Source: Mesostigma viride (lineage: Eukaryota; Streptophyta; Mesostigmatophyceae; Mesostigmatales; Mesostigmataceae). Taken from it: DNA of 52,500 bases. A model generated the notes under the pieces. The model saw nothing but the letters and a program-made list of their open reading frames with translations, did not search any database and was not told where the DNA came from. The translations under genes and the position numbers were made by a program. Below, in pieces: positions 8,525-17,243 of the stretch. The stretch is taken from positions 1 to 52,500 of the forward strand of contig RPFO01000017.1 of NCBI GenBank assembly GCA_009746045.1. Direction: 5' to 3'. Numbering within the stretch: position 1 is the stretch's first letter; every line of letters begins with the position of its first letter.

Positions 8525-9747
8525 ATGCCTAGGGCTGGATCCGCTTCTAACTCTCATGGTAGCCATGGCGTGAGGGGGGAATGAGGCCTGTGCCTCGCCC
8601 ATTTCCAAGGGAAGGAACTCGCGACAGGCCATACGACGCTGAGCAGGAGCAAGAGCCGGGTAATGTTCCTTTTCCTGTCTTTTTCCGTCTTTTCCCGTGG
8701 AGAGCTGTCGTTTGCAAGTGGTTTTGCCCCCAAAAGCTCACCCCTTGTGTGGTTTTCCGTGGCTTATAAATTTGTTTTTTTTTCAATGCTTGCGTTTTTT
8801 TTTTTTGCTTTTTTGTTTTGCTTGCAGAAGAAAGCCGTGACGCCAAACGGCTGAAGGAGATGCCTATGAGGCAGAAGGTCTCCACTCCCGCCGGCCTCCG
8901 CGAACGCTCTTGGCAGGAGAAATACGAAGGGCTGTCCTGCAACGTCAAAAACGCTGTCGTCATCAAGTTGCCGCAGTGCCCCTTCTGCCTGGCCCCCAGC
9001 AAGACGGGGAAGTACGCGAGGCTGGTCGCCCTCATCGACCATCCCCACATCCACGAGTGCAACTGCGTGATGTGCCCCGAGTGCGTGGAGAAGATGAAGG
9101 CGTTCCATCTCACCAAGCCGAACGGCAAGACCACGAACATGAAGTGCCCCATGTGCAGCTGCGAAGTCCTGACGCACTACCACAAGTTCTACCAGATGGA
9201 CCACGCCCTCAACGAGCTGGTGGCCTCCCTCCCCTACGGCTTCTGCGACTACGGCTGCGGGATGTTCCTTCACAGGGAGGACGTCGACGAGCACTTCGCC
9301 ACCTGCGAGAAGAACCGCTTCGAGTGCGGTTTCTCCGTCGACATCAAGAGGCAGGACGGCTCCAAGTCCAAGACGGGCTGTTCTTACACTGGCAGGAAGG
9401 CGGACGTGGAGGCTCACATGAAGAGGTGCGCCTACTACCACGAGGCCTGCGCTGTGCTGGAGCTGAAGGAGAAGGCCAAGCAGGCAGATGCTGTCAAGGA
9501 GCGCCTGATGAAGGAAGGCCACGGCGCCAGGGATGACTTGAGGATGCTCCTCGGCTTCACGGCTGAGGAGATGGACGATGTAATGGAGCGGCTGGTGGTG
9601 AAGGAGCTGGACCGCGTGGGGCGGCTCCCGTGTGCCAGCTCGCTACCTGATGGAGGCCAGGCGTTCCCAACAGATAGCGAGATACAGAACGCCTCGTTCC
9701 CAGTCCTTGATGCGTCACAGGGCGCCCAGTCTGCAAGGATAGTGTAG
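8525..9747 (+). CDS. Gene F, left copy: RING plus TRAF-type zinc-finger protein, spliced
   Basis: Exon 1 ends at 8659 (G, then GTAATG) and exon 2 starts at 8828 after a T-rich CTTGCAG, restoring frame. From the in-frame ATG at 8581 the product is 332 residues. An upstream ATG at 8525 (MPRAGSASNSHGSHG), better placed after the promoter core, joins the same frame if the G6 run 8574-8579 had one more G (about 351 residues). Residues 77-136 form a RING-like cluster (CPFC, HPHIHECNC, CPEC, CPMC). Residues 166-227 give two TRAF/SIAH-type fingers (CDYGC...H...C; C...C...H...C). A charged helical region follows. The architecture matches RING-TRAF ubiquitin ligases. A role in redirecting host ubiquitination is inferred. 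Confidence 0.75.
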
Positions 9748-10040
9748 GTGACAGATGCCAGCATAAGATGTGCATGTTTTCAGCACTAGGCAGTTGGAGA
9801 TAGGATGCCAGCATAGGATGTAGATGTTTGCCAGAATTAGGCCAGTAGATATGCGAATGCCTGCATAACACAACGATGTTTTTTTAATGACTTGGAAAAG
9901 ATGTGAATGTTCTGGCCCAAACGTAAAAAATATCTAAGTGCCATAGTATATTTAAGTATCTGTAGTTAGGAACAGGCCACGTGGCAGCCACAAAGCCCGA
10001 GGGTAGCCAGCCGAATCTGTAGTACGAGATCCGACGGTTA
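9748..10040. other. Gene F 3' flank, no gene seen
   Basis: Two short diverged repeats (ATGCCAGCATA(A/G)GATGT at about 9757 and 9807) follow the stop. No AATAAA and no convincing frame were found. The same sequence is mirrored at 10313-10605. Confidence 0.4.
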
Positions 10041-10090
10041 CGGAACGGACGGGTACGGACGGGTACGGACGAGTACGGCCAGTACGGAAC
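10041..10090. repeat. 10-bp tandem repeat beside the palindrome axis (left)
   Basis: Five degenerate units of the type GGGTACGGAC lie 87-136 bp from the axis. The mirror array is at 10263-10312. Short tandem repeats next to the ends are typical of linear DNA genomes with hairpin or inverted termini; here the parallel is an inference. Confidence 0.7.
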
Positions 10091-10137
10091 GGACGCGGCA
10101 CGCGGAATCCCGTGGACCACCACGAGGCCCCCGTGGG

Positions 10138-10215
10138 TCCCGGCGGTTTTTAGGTTCCAGGGTTAGTATTACGGGCGCCCGTAATACTAACCCTGGAACC
10201 TAAAAACCGCCGGGA
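10138..10215. other. Palindrome axis, zero-spacer
   Basis: The axis lies between 10,176 and 10,177 inside ACGGGCGCCCGT. Both sides extend as exact complements through GTTTTTAGGTTCCAGGG. There is no loop sequence, as expected where a hairpin terminus has been copied through, or where a foldback occurred. Confidence 0.9.
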
Positions 10216-10262
10216 CCCACGGGGGCCTCGTGGTGGTCCACGGGATTCCGCGTGCCGCGTCC

Positions 10263-10312
10263 GTTCCGTACTGGCCGTACTCGTCCGTACCCGTCCGTAC
10301 CCGTCCGTTCCG
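10263..10312. repeat. 10-bp tandem repeat beside the palindrome axis (right)
   Basis: Mirror of 10041-10090: units of the type GTCCGTACCC. Confidence 0.7.
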
Positions 10313-10605
10313 TAACCGTCGGATCTCGTACTACAGATTCGGCTGGCTACCCTCGGGCTTTGTGGCTGCCACGTGGCCTGTTCCTAACTACAGATACTTA
10401 AATATACTATGGCACTTAGATATTTTTTACGTTTGGGCCAGAACATTCACATCTTTTCCAAGTCATTAAAAAAACATCGTTGTGTTATGCAGGCATTCGC
10501 ATATCTACTGGCCTAATTCTGGCAAACATCTACATCCTATGCTGGCATCCTATCTCCAACTGCCTAGTGCTGAAAACATGCACATCTTATGCTGGCATCT
10601 GTCAC

Positions 10606-11828
10606 CTACACTATCCTTGCAGACTGGGCGCCCTGTGACGCATCAAGGACTGGGAACGAGGCGTTCTGTATCTCGCTATCTGTTGGGAACGCCTGGCCTC
10701 CATCAGGTAGCGAGCTGGCACACGGGAGCCGCCCCACGCGGTCCAGCTCCTTCACCACCAGCCGCTCCATTACATCGTCCATCTCCTCAGCCGTGAAGCC
10801 GAGGAGCATCCTCAAGTCATCCCTGGCGCCGTGGCCTTCCTTCATCAGGCGCTCCTTGACAGCATCTGCCTGCTTGGCCTTCTCCTTCAGCTCCAGCACA
10901 GCGCAGGCCTCGTGGTAGTAGGCGCACCTCTTCATGTGAGCCTCCACGTCCGCCTTCCTGCCAGTGTAAGAACAGCCCGTCTTGGACTTGGAGCCGTCCT
11001 GCCTCTTGATGTCGACGGAGAAACCGCACTCGAAGCGGTTCTTCTCGCAGGTGGCGAAGTGCTCGTCGACGTCCTCCCTGTGAAGGAACATCCCGCAGCC
11101 GTAGTCGCAGAAGCCGTAGGGGAGGGAGGCCACCAGCTCGTTGAGGGCGTGGTCCATCTGGTAGAACTTGTGGTAGTGCGTCAGGACTTCGCAGCTGCAC
11201 ATGGGGCACTTCATGTTCGTGGTCTTGCCGTTCGGCTTGGTGAGATGGAACGCCTTCATCTTCTCCACGCACTCGGGGCACATCACGCAGTTGCACTCGT
11301 GGATGTGGGGATGGTCGATGAGGGCGACCAGCCTCGCGTACTTCCCCGTCTTGCTGGGGGCCAGGCAGAAGGGGCACTGCGGCAACTTGATGACGACAGC
11401 GTTTTTGACGTTGCAGGACAGCCCTTCGTATTTCTCCTGCCAAGAGCGTTCGCGGAGGCCGGCGGGAGTGGAGACCTTCTGCCTCATAGGCATCTCCTTC
11501 AGCCGTTTGGCGTCACGGCTTTCTTCTGCAAGCAAAACAAAAAAGCAAAAAAAAAAAACGCAAGCATTGAAAAAAAAACAAATTTATAAGCCACGGAAAA
11601 CCACACAAGGGGTGAGCTTTTGGGGGCAAAACCACTTGCAAACGACAGCTCTCCACGGGAAAAGACGGAAAAAGACAGGAAAAGGAACATTACCCGGCTC
11701 TTGCTCCTGCTCAGCGTCGTATGGCCTGTCGCGAGTTCCTTCCCTTGGAAATGGGCGAGGCACAGGCCTCATTCCCCCCTCACGCCATGGCTACCATGAG
11801 AGTTAGAAGCGGATCCAGCCCTAGGCAT
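10606..11828 (-). CDS. Gene F, right copy: RING plus TRAF-type zinc-finger protein
   Basis: Exact mirror of 8525-9747. Exon 1 runs 11828-11694, the intron 11693-11526 and exon 2 11525-10606. The same G/C6 homopolymer break is present near the N-terminus (11774-11779). Domain content is as described for the left copy. The two F copies are convergent on the palindrome axis, with 3' ends 858 bp apart. Confidence 0.75.
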
Positions 11829-12561
11829 CGTGTTCTGAGAGATGTAGTGAGCTTTCTTGGCTATGGCGGTGTGTAGTGGTGAGTGCTCGTGGAGGCGTGG
11901 TGGTTGGGCACATATACACTTCGAAGACCCTTCTCCGCCTCAAAGTTTTTGGGCGATTTGTGACCGTGCGATTGGCCTGAACAGGCGTTTTGCAGGAGAT
12001 TTCCCGTGAGACAGCACGCCGTACATGGAATCACGCCAAAAAAATCCGCTGGAAGATCTCGGGATCTCCGTTTTCTCGTGCCGCGGCTCGGGACTGACAA
12101 GTTGGCGTGGCGGTTACTTCACGATTTTAGCGTGGCGTGCCGCGGGAAACGGCCGTTACGTGCCGGTCCAGCGTGGCGTGCCGCGGGAAACGGCGGTTAC
12201 ATGCCAGGCCAGCGTGGCGTGACGCGGGAAACGGCGGTTTTCTGAACTTGTCCAGCGTGGAGTGCCGCGGGAAACGGCGGTTACATGCCAGTCCAGCGTG
12301 GCGTGACGCGGGAAAGGCGGTTTCGTATCAGATTTCCCGCGGATTCACGCGGCCCGCGGCCTTCACCGCGTGGATTTCCACGGCCGTTTTGCCGTTACCA
12401 GCCTGTCACAGCGGCGACCACAGGATTTTTCACAAGTCCCATGCGTCATCCACGGGGAAGGTATAAAACACTTCCCCCTTTGCATCCAAGGGCATTCTGC
12501 AAGCCAAACCGCCATAGCCAAAAAGCTCTCAGCAAAACCAACCCCTTAGCACCAAAACACA
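11829..12561. promoter_or_regulatory. Bidirectional E/F promoter with E2F-type site array (right)
   Basis: Mirror of 7792-8524, with GCGGGAAA cores at 12142, 12183, 12224, 12267 and 12308 and TTTCCCGC at 12333. The TATA box for gene E (GGTATAAAAC) is near 12460-12470 and the CCGCCATAGCCAA core near 12508-12520. Confidence 0.7.
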
Positions 12562-13676
12562 ATGGCCCGCACTAAGCGTTTCCCAGTCCGCGCTTACCCA
12601 GGCAATGGAGTCAAAGTCCACGATATGACAGACAAGCTCCACGACGCTTTTGACGCAGCTCTCGCAAAAAGGAACAAGGAAAACAAGCCAGTCGCAGAAG
12701 TGCTGTCCATTTGCATTTGTTGCAATACCTTGCTCCCCATTGACAAGTTTCGCAAGGTCCCCGAGGATATCGGTGGCTACCACACGGAATGCATCCTCTG
12801 CGAGCACATGCTCGAGGTAAACTTCTTTTCCTTGCGTTTTTTGCTGACTTTGGCTGCATTTTTGCACTCCTCCTGTGGATTCTAACAAGACGCACTGCCC
12901 CTTGTCATTTTTTGTGCTGCCCGCCCCACTTTGCAGAACAACGAGATCGACCACAAGCCGATTTTCCCCCCGAGTGCCCAGAGTGCGGGGATGAGACCGC
13001 TCCGTGGGCTTTCTTCCCCAACGCCAACTGGAAGCGCGAGCTCTGCGTCAATTGCTTCTTCTCCAAGGAGGAGAACGTCTTCACTGCTCCGAACATCCCC
13101 AGGCCCGTGGACCCCTGCGAGTCCGACCCTCGCTACAACATGCCACTCAAGTGGCAAGTGAGGAAGGCGGACAGGGACGAGAGGAGGAAGGCGATCCAGG
13201 AGGAGGCACGCAGGCGCCTCCAGGAAATCCAGGACGAGTCTGACGCTGAGGTGGGGGCCCTCGAGTCTGAGAAGGACGAGGACGACGAGGAGCCGTTGGA
13301 CGACGCGGAGGACCCGTGGTACCAGTTCGAGCGGGATCCCGAGGAGGAGGAGGAGCAGCAGCCCCAGGAGGCTGTGGTCAAGGAGGAGGAGGAGGAGGAG
13401 GAGGAGGAGGAGCCCACCTGCAGGAGGGTGAAGACCACGCCTTCCAAGATGGCCCCCAAGGTCATCGAGGTGGAGGATGACGATGACGACGTTGTGGAGG
13501 TCCCCAAGAGCGACTTCCTCAAGGGAAAGCGCCCTGCTGACTCCCCCCCCACCTCTGAGGAGCCAGTCGTGAAGAAGGAGAAGGTCTTCCGTGGTGCCAA
13601 CCCCTCCCAGCGTTTTCGAGCTGGCCCGTCTGGCTCCAACCCCTCCATGAGGCCCTGCTCCATGAAGGGGGACTAG
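12562..13676 (+). CDS. Gene E, right copy: spliced double zinc-finger acidic protein with SIM-like motif
   Basis: Exon 1 (12562-12816, 85 codons, MARTKRFPVRAYPGNG) ends at GAG followed by GTAAAC. The intron is 12817-12936 and ends TTTGCAG. Exon 2 runs to 13676. The conserved exon 2 frame is joined only if the C6 run 12966-12971 had one more C, giving about 331 residues. Finger 1 is C51..C54 with C77..C80 (CICCNTLLPIDKF...CILC). Finger 2 is CPEC...CVNC around WAFFPNANWKREL. Then follow a charged helix (RKADRDERRKAIQEEARRR), Glu-rich acidic tracts, and VIEVEDDDDD. That last motif fits a SUMO-interacting motif: hydrophobic core plus acidic run. The basic C-terminus ends GSNPSMRPCSMKGD. Family unknown; nuclear regulatory role inferred. 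Confidence 0.65.
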
Positions 13677-13796
13677 AGACAAGTCCCTAGGACTTTGTCA
13701 TTTGTGATGTACACTAGCACGCATGGTAGTCAGTATAGGGCAAGTCCCGTGGGACCTTGTGCATTTTCATATATTTACTCATGATTTTATTGAAAT

Positions 13797-13802
13797 AATA
13801 AA
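13797..13802 (+). terminator. AATAAA signal after gene E (right copy)
   Basis: AATAAA lies about 120 nt after the gene E stop, beyond the two 3' hairpins. The mirror signal for the left copy is near 6551-6556. Confidence 0.35.
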
Positions 13803-14222
13803 AGTTTTTTGCATGCAAACATTCACGAACAATGTGCTTATCAAGCCTTGCATGGATATATAATTTAATTACAATTTGGACAAGTACTTTGGCCTGTGCA
13901 CTTAGGTAGCAGGCCCATACGCCTTAGTGTTTGGGACTTAGGCAATTTTCTCAAGTCCGGGACCGCCGAATTCAGACCCGCGCCTATACTGCACCGTACG
14001 ACGCCAGAATATGGTACTTGCACCGTACGAATGCAGTATCACGCATCAGAATCGTATATAATGTACATTCTGAACTTGGAACGAATTGTAAGGGGGTGGC
14101 TGGCGGCCCACTTGGCAAATTGTCGAATTTTGGGGGTGGTAAACATATACAAAATGAATCAAAGGCGGCGTGCATGCGTGCAATTAATTAATTGATCAAG
14201 CAACGAGAAGAGAAGTGACACG

Positions 14223-15223
14223 ATGAACGATAGCCCAGGTGCGATGAAGGATAGCGATATTATGAAGGATAACGTGAGGCAGGCGAAGCGGCTGCCGATC
14301 GCCGCTCTATTTCACGCTGTAGGAGATATACTCCAGGAGACAGTAGACGACATTTCGAAGAGAAACACTAGGGCCAAGGCCATCCAGGGGGGGCGGCAAC
14401 ACATGCCGACATCGTCTCCTCCTCCTCCTCGTCAGATGAGGATGACGAGGAGGAGGAGCGTGTTCAGACGCAGTTCGACGATGGCAAAATCGACAGGTTT
14501 ACTGGAGTCAAGTTCGAAGCAGGCTCGCTTCACGTCAAGACCATGTTTTCAGATGCGACACAGGCATGGCTCCCTATGTCTAAAATCGATATTCAGTATG
14601 ACGCGCGCATGCGCGATTTCCTCAAGAATTTCAGAGGGAGCCCTGGAAACGGCAATGGCAACAAGGTGACGGCCAAGATGGCGCGTGATTCATGGCGTGA
14701 GCACGTCCGGCATGAGGAGTGTCTCCAGGGACAGGAGGTGGTCGATGTGGGCGAGGAAGCCCCTCCCATGCAATGGGAGGTTGTGGTGAAGAAGGAGGAG
14801 GGATCCACTCCCTCCTCAAAGAGGGCAATGAAGTCCCCCCCGGTGGGACGACGCGTAAAGCTAACAAAGATCACGCCGAGCCCGGCGGACAGGTCATTCG
14901 CTATCAAGAAGACCCCCGTCCCTTCCCAGAAGACTGCAGCCGGTGCTGAGGAGAAGCCTGCACCCAGTGCTGGAAAGAAGACTGCACCCGCCAGCGAGGA
15001 GGAGAAGCCTGCACCTGTCACTCCTGTGGAGGAGCCAGCAGCTGGGCAGGAGAAGCCAGCAGCTGGGCAGGGTTCAGGGAGCAAGCCTGTCCCTAGTAAC
15101 GCTCAAGTTGCTGCTGGACTAGACACCCTGCAGAGGATGTTGAACCACATGGCGACTATGGGGTTCACACCCGCTCAAATCGCAGAGAGCATGGCCGCCC
15201 AGGCCGCCCAGAAGAAGACGTAG
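14223..15223 (+). CDS. Gene D, right copy: acidic, Lys/Ala/Pro-rich protein, one frame break
   Basis: The ATG at 14223 starts an N-terminal helical segment (MNDSPGAMKDSDIMKD, RLPIAALFHAVGDILQETVD). At the G7 run 14387-14393 the frame must move by one; one extra G joins it to ATHADIVSSSSSSDEDDEEE and the long frame ending at 15223, about 333 residues. The central globular-looking part (FDDGKIDRFTGVKFEAGS, AWLPMSKIDIQYDARMRDF) has no recognised family. The C-terminal third is repetitive (EKPAPSAGKKTAPASEEEKP, PAAGQEKPAAGQ) and disordered. It ends in an amphipathic segment (LDTLQRMLNHMATMGFTPAQ). The Ser-rich run before Asp/Glu looks like a CK2-type phosphorylation site cluster. Low-complexity arms suggest DNA-associated or virion-associated packing, which is speculative. 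Confidence 0.6.
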
Positions 15224-15265
15224 ACATTTGGTGGCTTGACAGTTCATGAAGGACAGCTGTTTTTG

Positions 15266-15279
15266 AATAAATGAATAAA
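15266..15279 (+). terminator. Double AATAAA after gene D
   Basis: AATAAATGAATAAA lies 43 nt after the gene D stop. The mirrored signal serves the left copy (about 5075-5088). Confidence 0.5.
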
Positions 15280-15502
15280 GCAATGGACACTGTTTGCATC
15301 ATTGAGTCATTTCATGGCATCACAATGTGTACTTGGATTTTATTATGAATAATAATGAATGGATTGCACACATGTCCATGCACCCCCACGGGATTGTGAT
15401 GTTAGGCTGGCTACTGTCACACCCTGGCCACTTGTGATGATTTTCCCGTGGATCCATGTGTCCCAGGTGCCCACCCTTGGGGTCACCTTGGGTTTTTGTA
15501 GT

Positions 15503-16659
15503 GCGTGGATACCTTGATTCTGGGTTCGCTGATACTTGTTTCCCATTTTAAATCTCCCGTCCATAATTGGATACATGTAATGTAGGAGGATACCCACTTG
15601 CCCGAAATCCGCGTAACGGGTGATTAGTACTGCTGTAAGCGGAACCACAGACAAATCTGTCTAACGGGCTAACATTATTGTCCTTCATGTACTGGTTTTT
15701 GCACGCAGGACGCCATTCGCAACACCGCCTGACGGAGTCGGATGGACCGGACGTGCGTGAGGCTGCTGTTCACAGTCGTGAAGTTGGCAGACATTAATAT
15801 CAACACGGTCACGAGAATTCGTCCAGAGAATAATTGATGCTTGTGACGTGCTCGACGGCTGCGATGACCGAGATGATGCGTGTAGTGCACAGCGTCCGAG
15901 ACGTCGCGACACCCGTGGCTGTCCTGTTGATGCGAACGCACGGTGACGAGACGGAGCCCATTATATAGGTGGATTACAAGTTAGAACGGCCCTCGCGGTT
16001 GCACTGTTTAATCGCGAACGTGGATTTTGCGGAGCCGACGGCCGTTGGGGATTGGAAATCTGATGATATCGGGGCTGCGCACGACATCGAGGAACTGGGG
16101 ATCGACGTAGGTCTACAGGCTCACTTGTCCGTCAACATGTATGGCCTCGCTTGACTGTCATCATCTTGACATGTACATAACTAGTTCATATACCATGCAT
16201 TTGACACTGCCTGCACGTGGATTTTCCAGACATACATTGAGGGTAATTATAACTCGAAAGCACTACGTACGATTGAGACGTCCGGTCGTAGAGCAGATGC
16301 ACTGGAGCTTTCTGATCTTCCAATTGATGGGTCTGTAATTATGTAAGATATTCAGATATCGCGATGACTCGAGCATCGATGCATGGAATGTAATAATGTA
16401 TTTCATTCAATTATACATCCAATTTAACTCCGCAATTGAGGGGCACACATGTCCATCAGCCCGAGACAACATTTCCCAAGTAATTTTCGATTAGTGATTT
16501 AGTGTGGGCCTTCCCTTTATATCATAGAAATATGATCGGGCTAGATAAGTGACTGCCCATTAGCAGTGGAAAACATCTAACAAAGAAATATCAGGGCGTA
16601 ACCGGATAGAGCTGGCGCTGCAACGAAGAAACTCCATCAATGGCAGGTGTGGTGAACCC
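15503..16659. other. Junction-proximal host-like DNA without a clear gene
   Basis: Sequence changes character at 15,503. Short open frames exist (for example 15969-16154 plus, GDWKSDDIGAAHDIEELGID), but none has splice or family support. The 16,330-16,560 stretch is AT-richer. No terminal repeat, tRNA or target duplication is evident at the junction. Confidence 0.4.
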
Positions 16660-17037
16660 CTAACCTGAAGCTCTGGAGGAGCCGCCGGTGCATGGGGTGG
16701 TGCACTTCTTGTGGTTGACATAGAAGTCCCCACCCCGCCAGTAAGCAGTGGGCTTCTCAGCAGACTGCCGGTACGGTGGCGGAGCTAGCTAGTGGGGCGT
16801 AGGTCGCGCCGTGCCGCTGAGCTGCTGCATAGGCGTGAGGTCGTTGTCCAACCCCAAATATTTCGTGTCCTTGAGCAGCCGACGCGCTGCCTGAGAACCA
16901 AAGCCCTCTCCGCAACGGACTTGGAAGGAGAGAAGCACCAGTGGAGGGCCGGCCTTCTCCCGTGACTCAGGGAGGTGGCAGCTCTCCATAGCGACCTTGC
17001 CCTTGAGCCCCAACAGAGGGCTGGAGGAATTAAGCAT
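16660..17037 (-). pseudogene. Coding-like remnant with one internal stop
   Basis: One frame of 126 codons runs from an ATG at 17037 to a stop at 16660. It is interrupted by a single TAG at 16789-16791. Upstream of the stop it reads GLKGKVAMESCHLPESREK and LLKDTKYLGLDNDLTPMQQL; downstream YRQSAEKPTAYWRGGDFYVN and HKKCTTPC. Residue composition on both sides is coding-like. It could be a retroelement fragment or the last exons of an unseen gene. It lies just 3' of the coiled-coil gene on the same strand. Family not recognised. Confidence 0.3.
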
Positions 17038-17243
17038 TCAGCGCTTCGGAAAGGGATAATTGCACACACCGCGGATGCATGTGCCCACCGGATTTATGAT
17101 GGAGTTGCATGCATGGTCATGTATGCACTATATCCACAGGGGCCACAATTACAATACTAGATCGTGGATGCATGCATGCAGACAGTACGCCCGATATATC
17201 GATCTGTGCTGGCGTGTGAAATATATACAACTCTTGGTATATC

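Larger units (their letters stand above)
4852..10176. repeat. Left arm of about 5.3-kb perfect inverted repeat
   Basis: Every base compared from 10,176 back to 4,852 has its complement in the right arm (position x pairs with 20,353 minus x; below about 5,513 with 20,354 minus x). The only difference I see is a G6 run at 5513-5518 against C7 at 14835-14841. It contains genes D, E and F. To the left the sequence continues smoothly into the gene C tail, so this arm looks like the original context. Confidence 0.95.
10177..15502. repeat. Right arm of about 5.3-kb perfect inverted repeat
   Basis: Mirror copy of 4,852-10,176 with no spacer at the axis. The identity ends at 15,502, after GTTTTTGTAGT, where this arm switches to unrelated, host-like DNA while the left arm goes on. 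It carries second copies of D, E and F. Confidence 0.95.

Noticed and set aside
8660-8827. Gene F frame change as programmed frameshifting
   Set aside because: A T-rich GT-AG intron with matching phase explains it. Only the upstream G6 break near the N-terminus remains unexplained.
10151-10202. Telomere-like TTTTTAGG and AGGGTTAG at the axis
   Set aside because: Only single degenerate matches to the plant/algal TTTAGGG repeat and no tandem array.
10831-11589. 252-codon frame antisense to gene F (and mirror 8764-9522)
   Set aside because: Val/Leu/His-rich shadow of the RING-TRAF gene; runs through that gene's intron.
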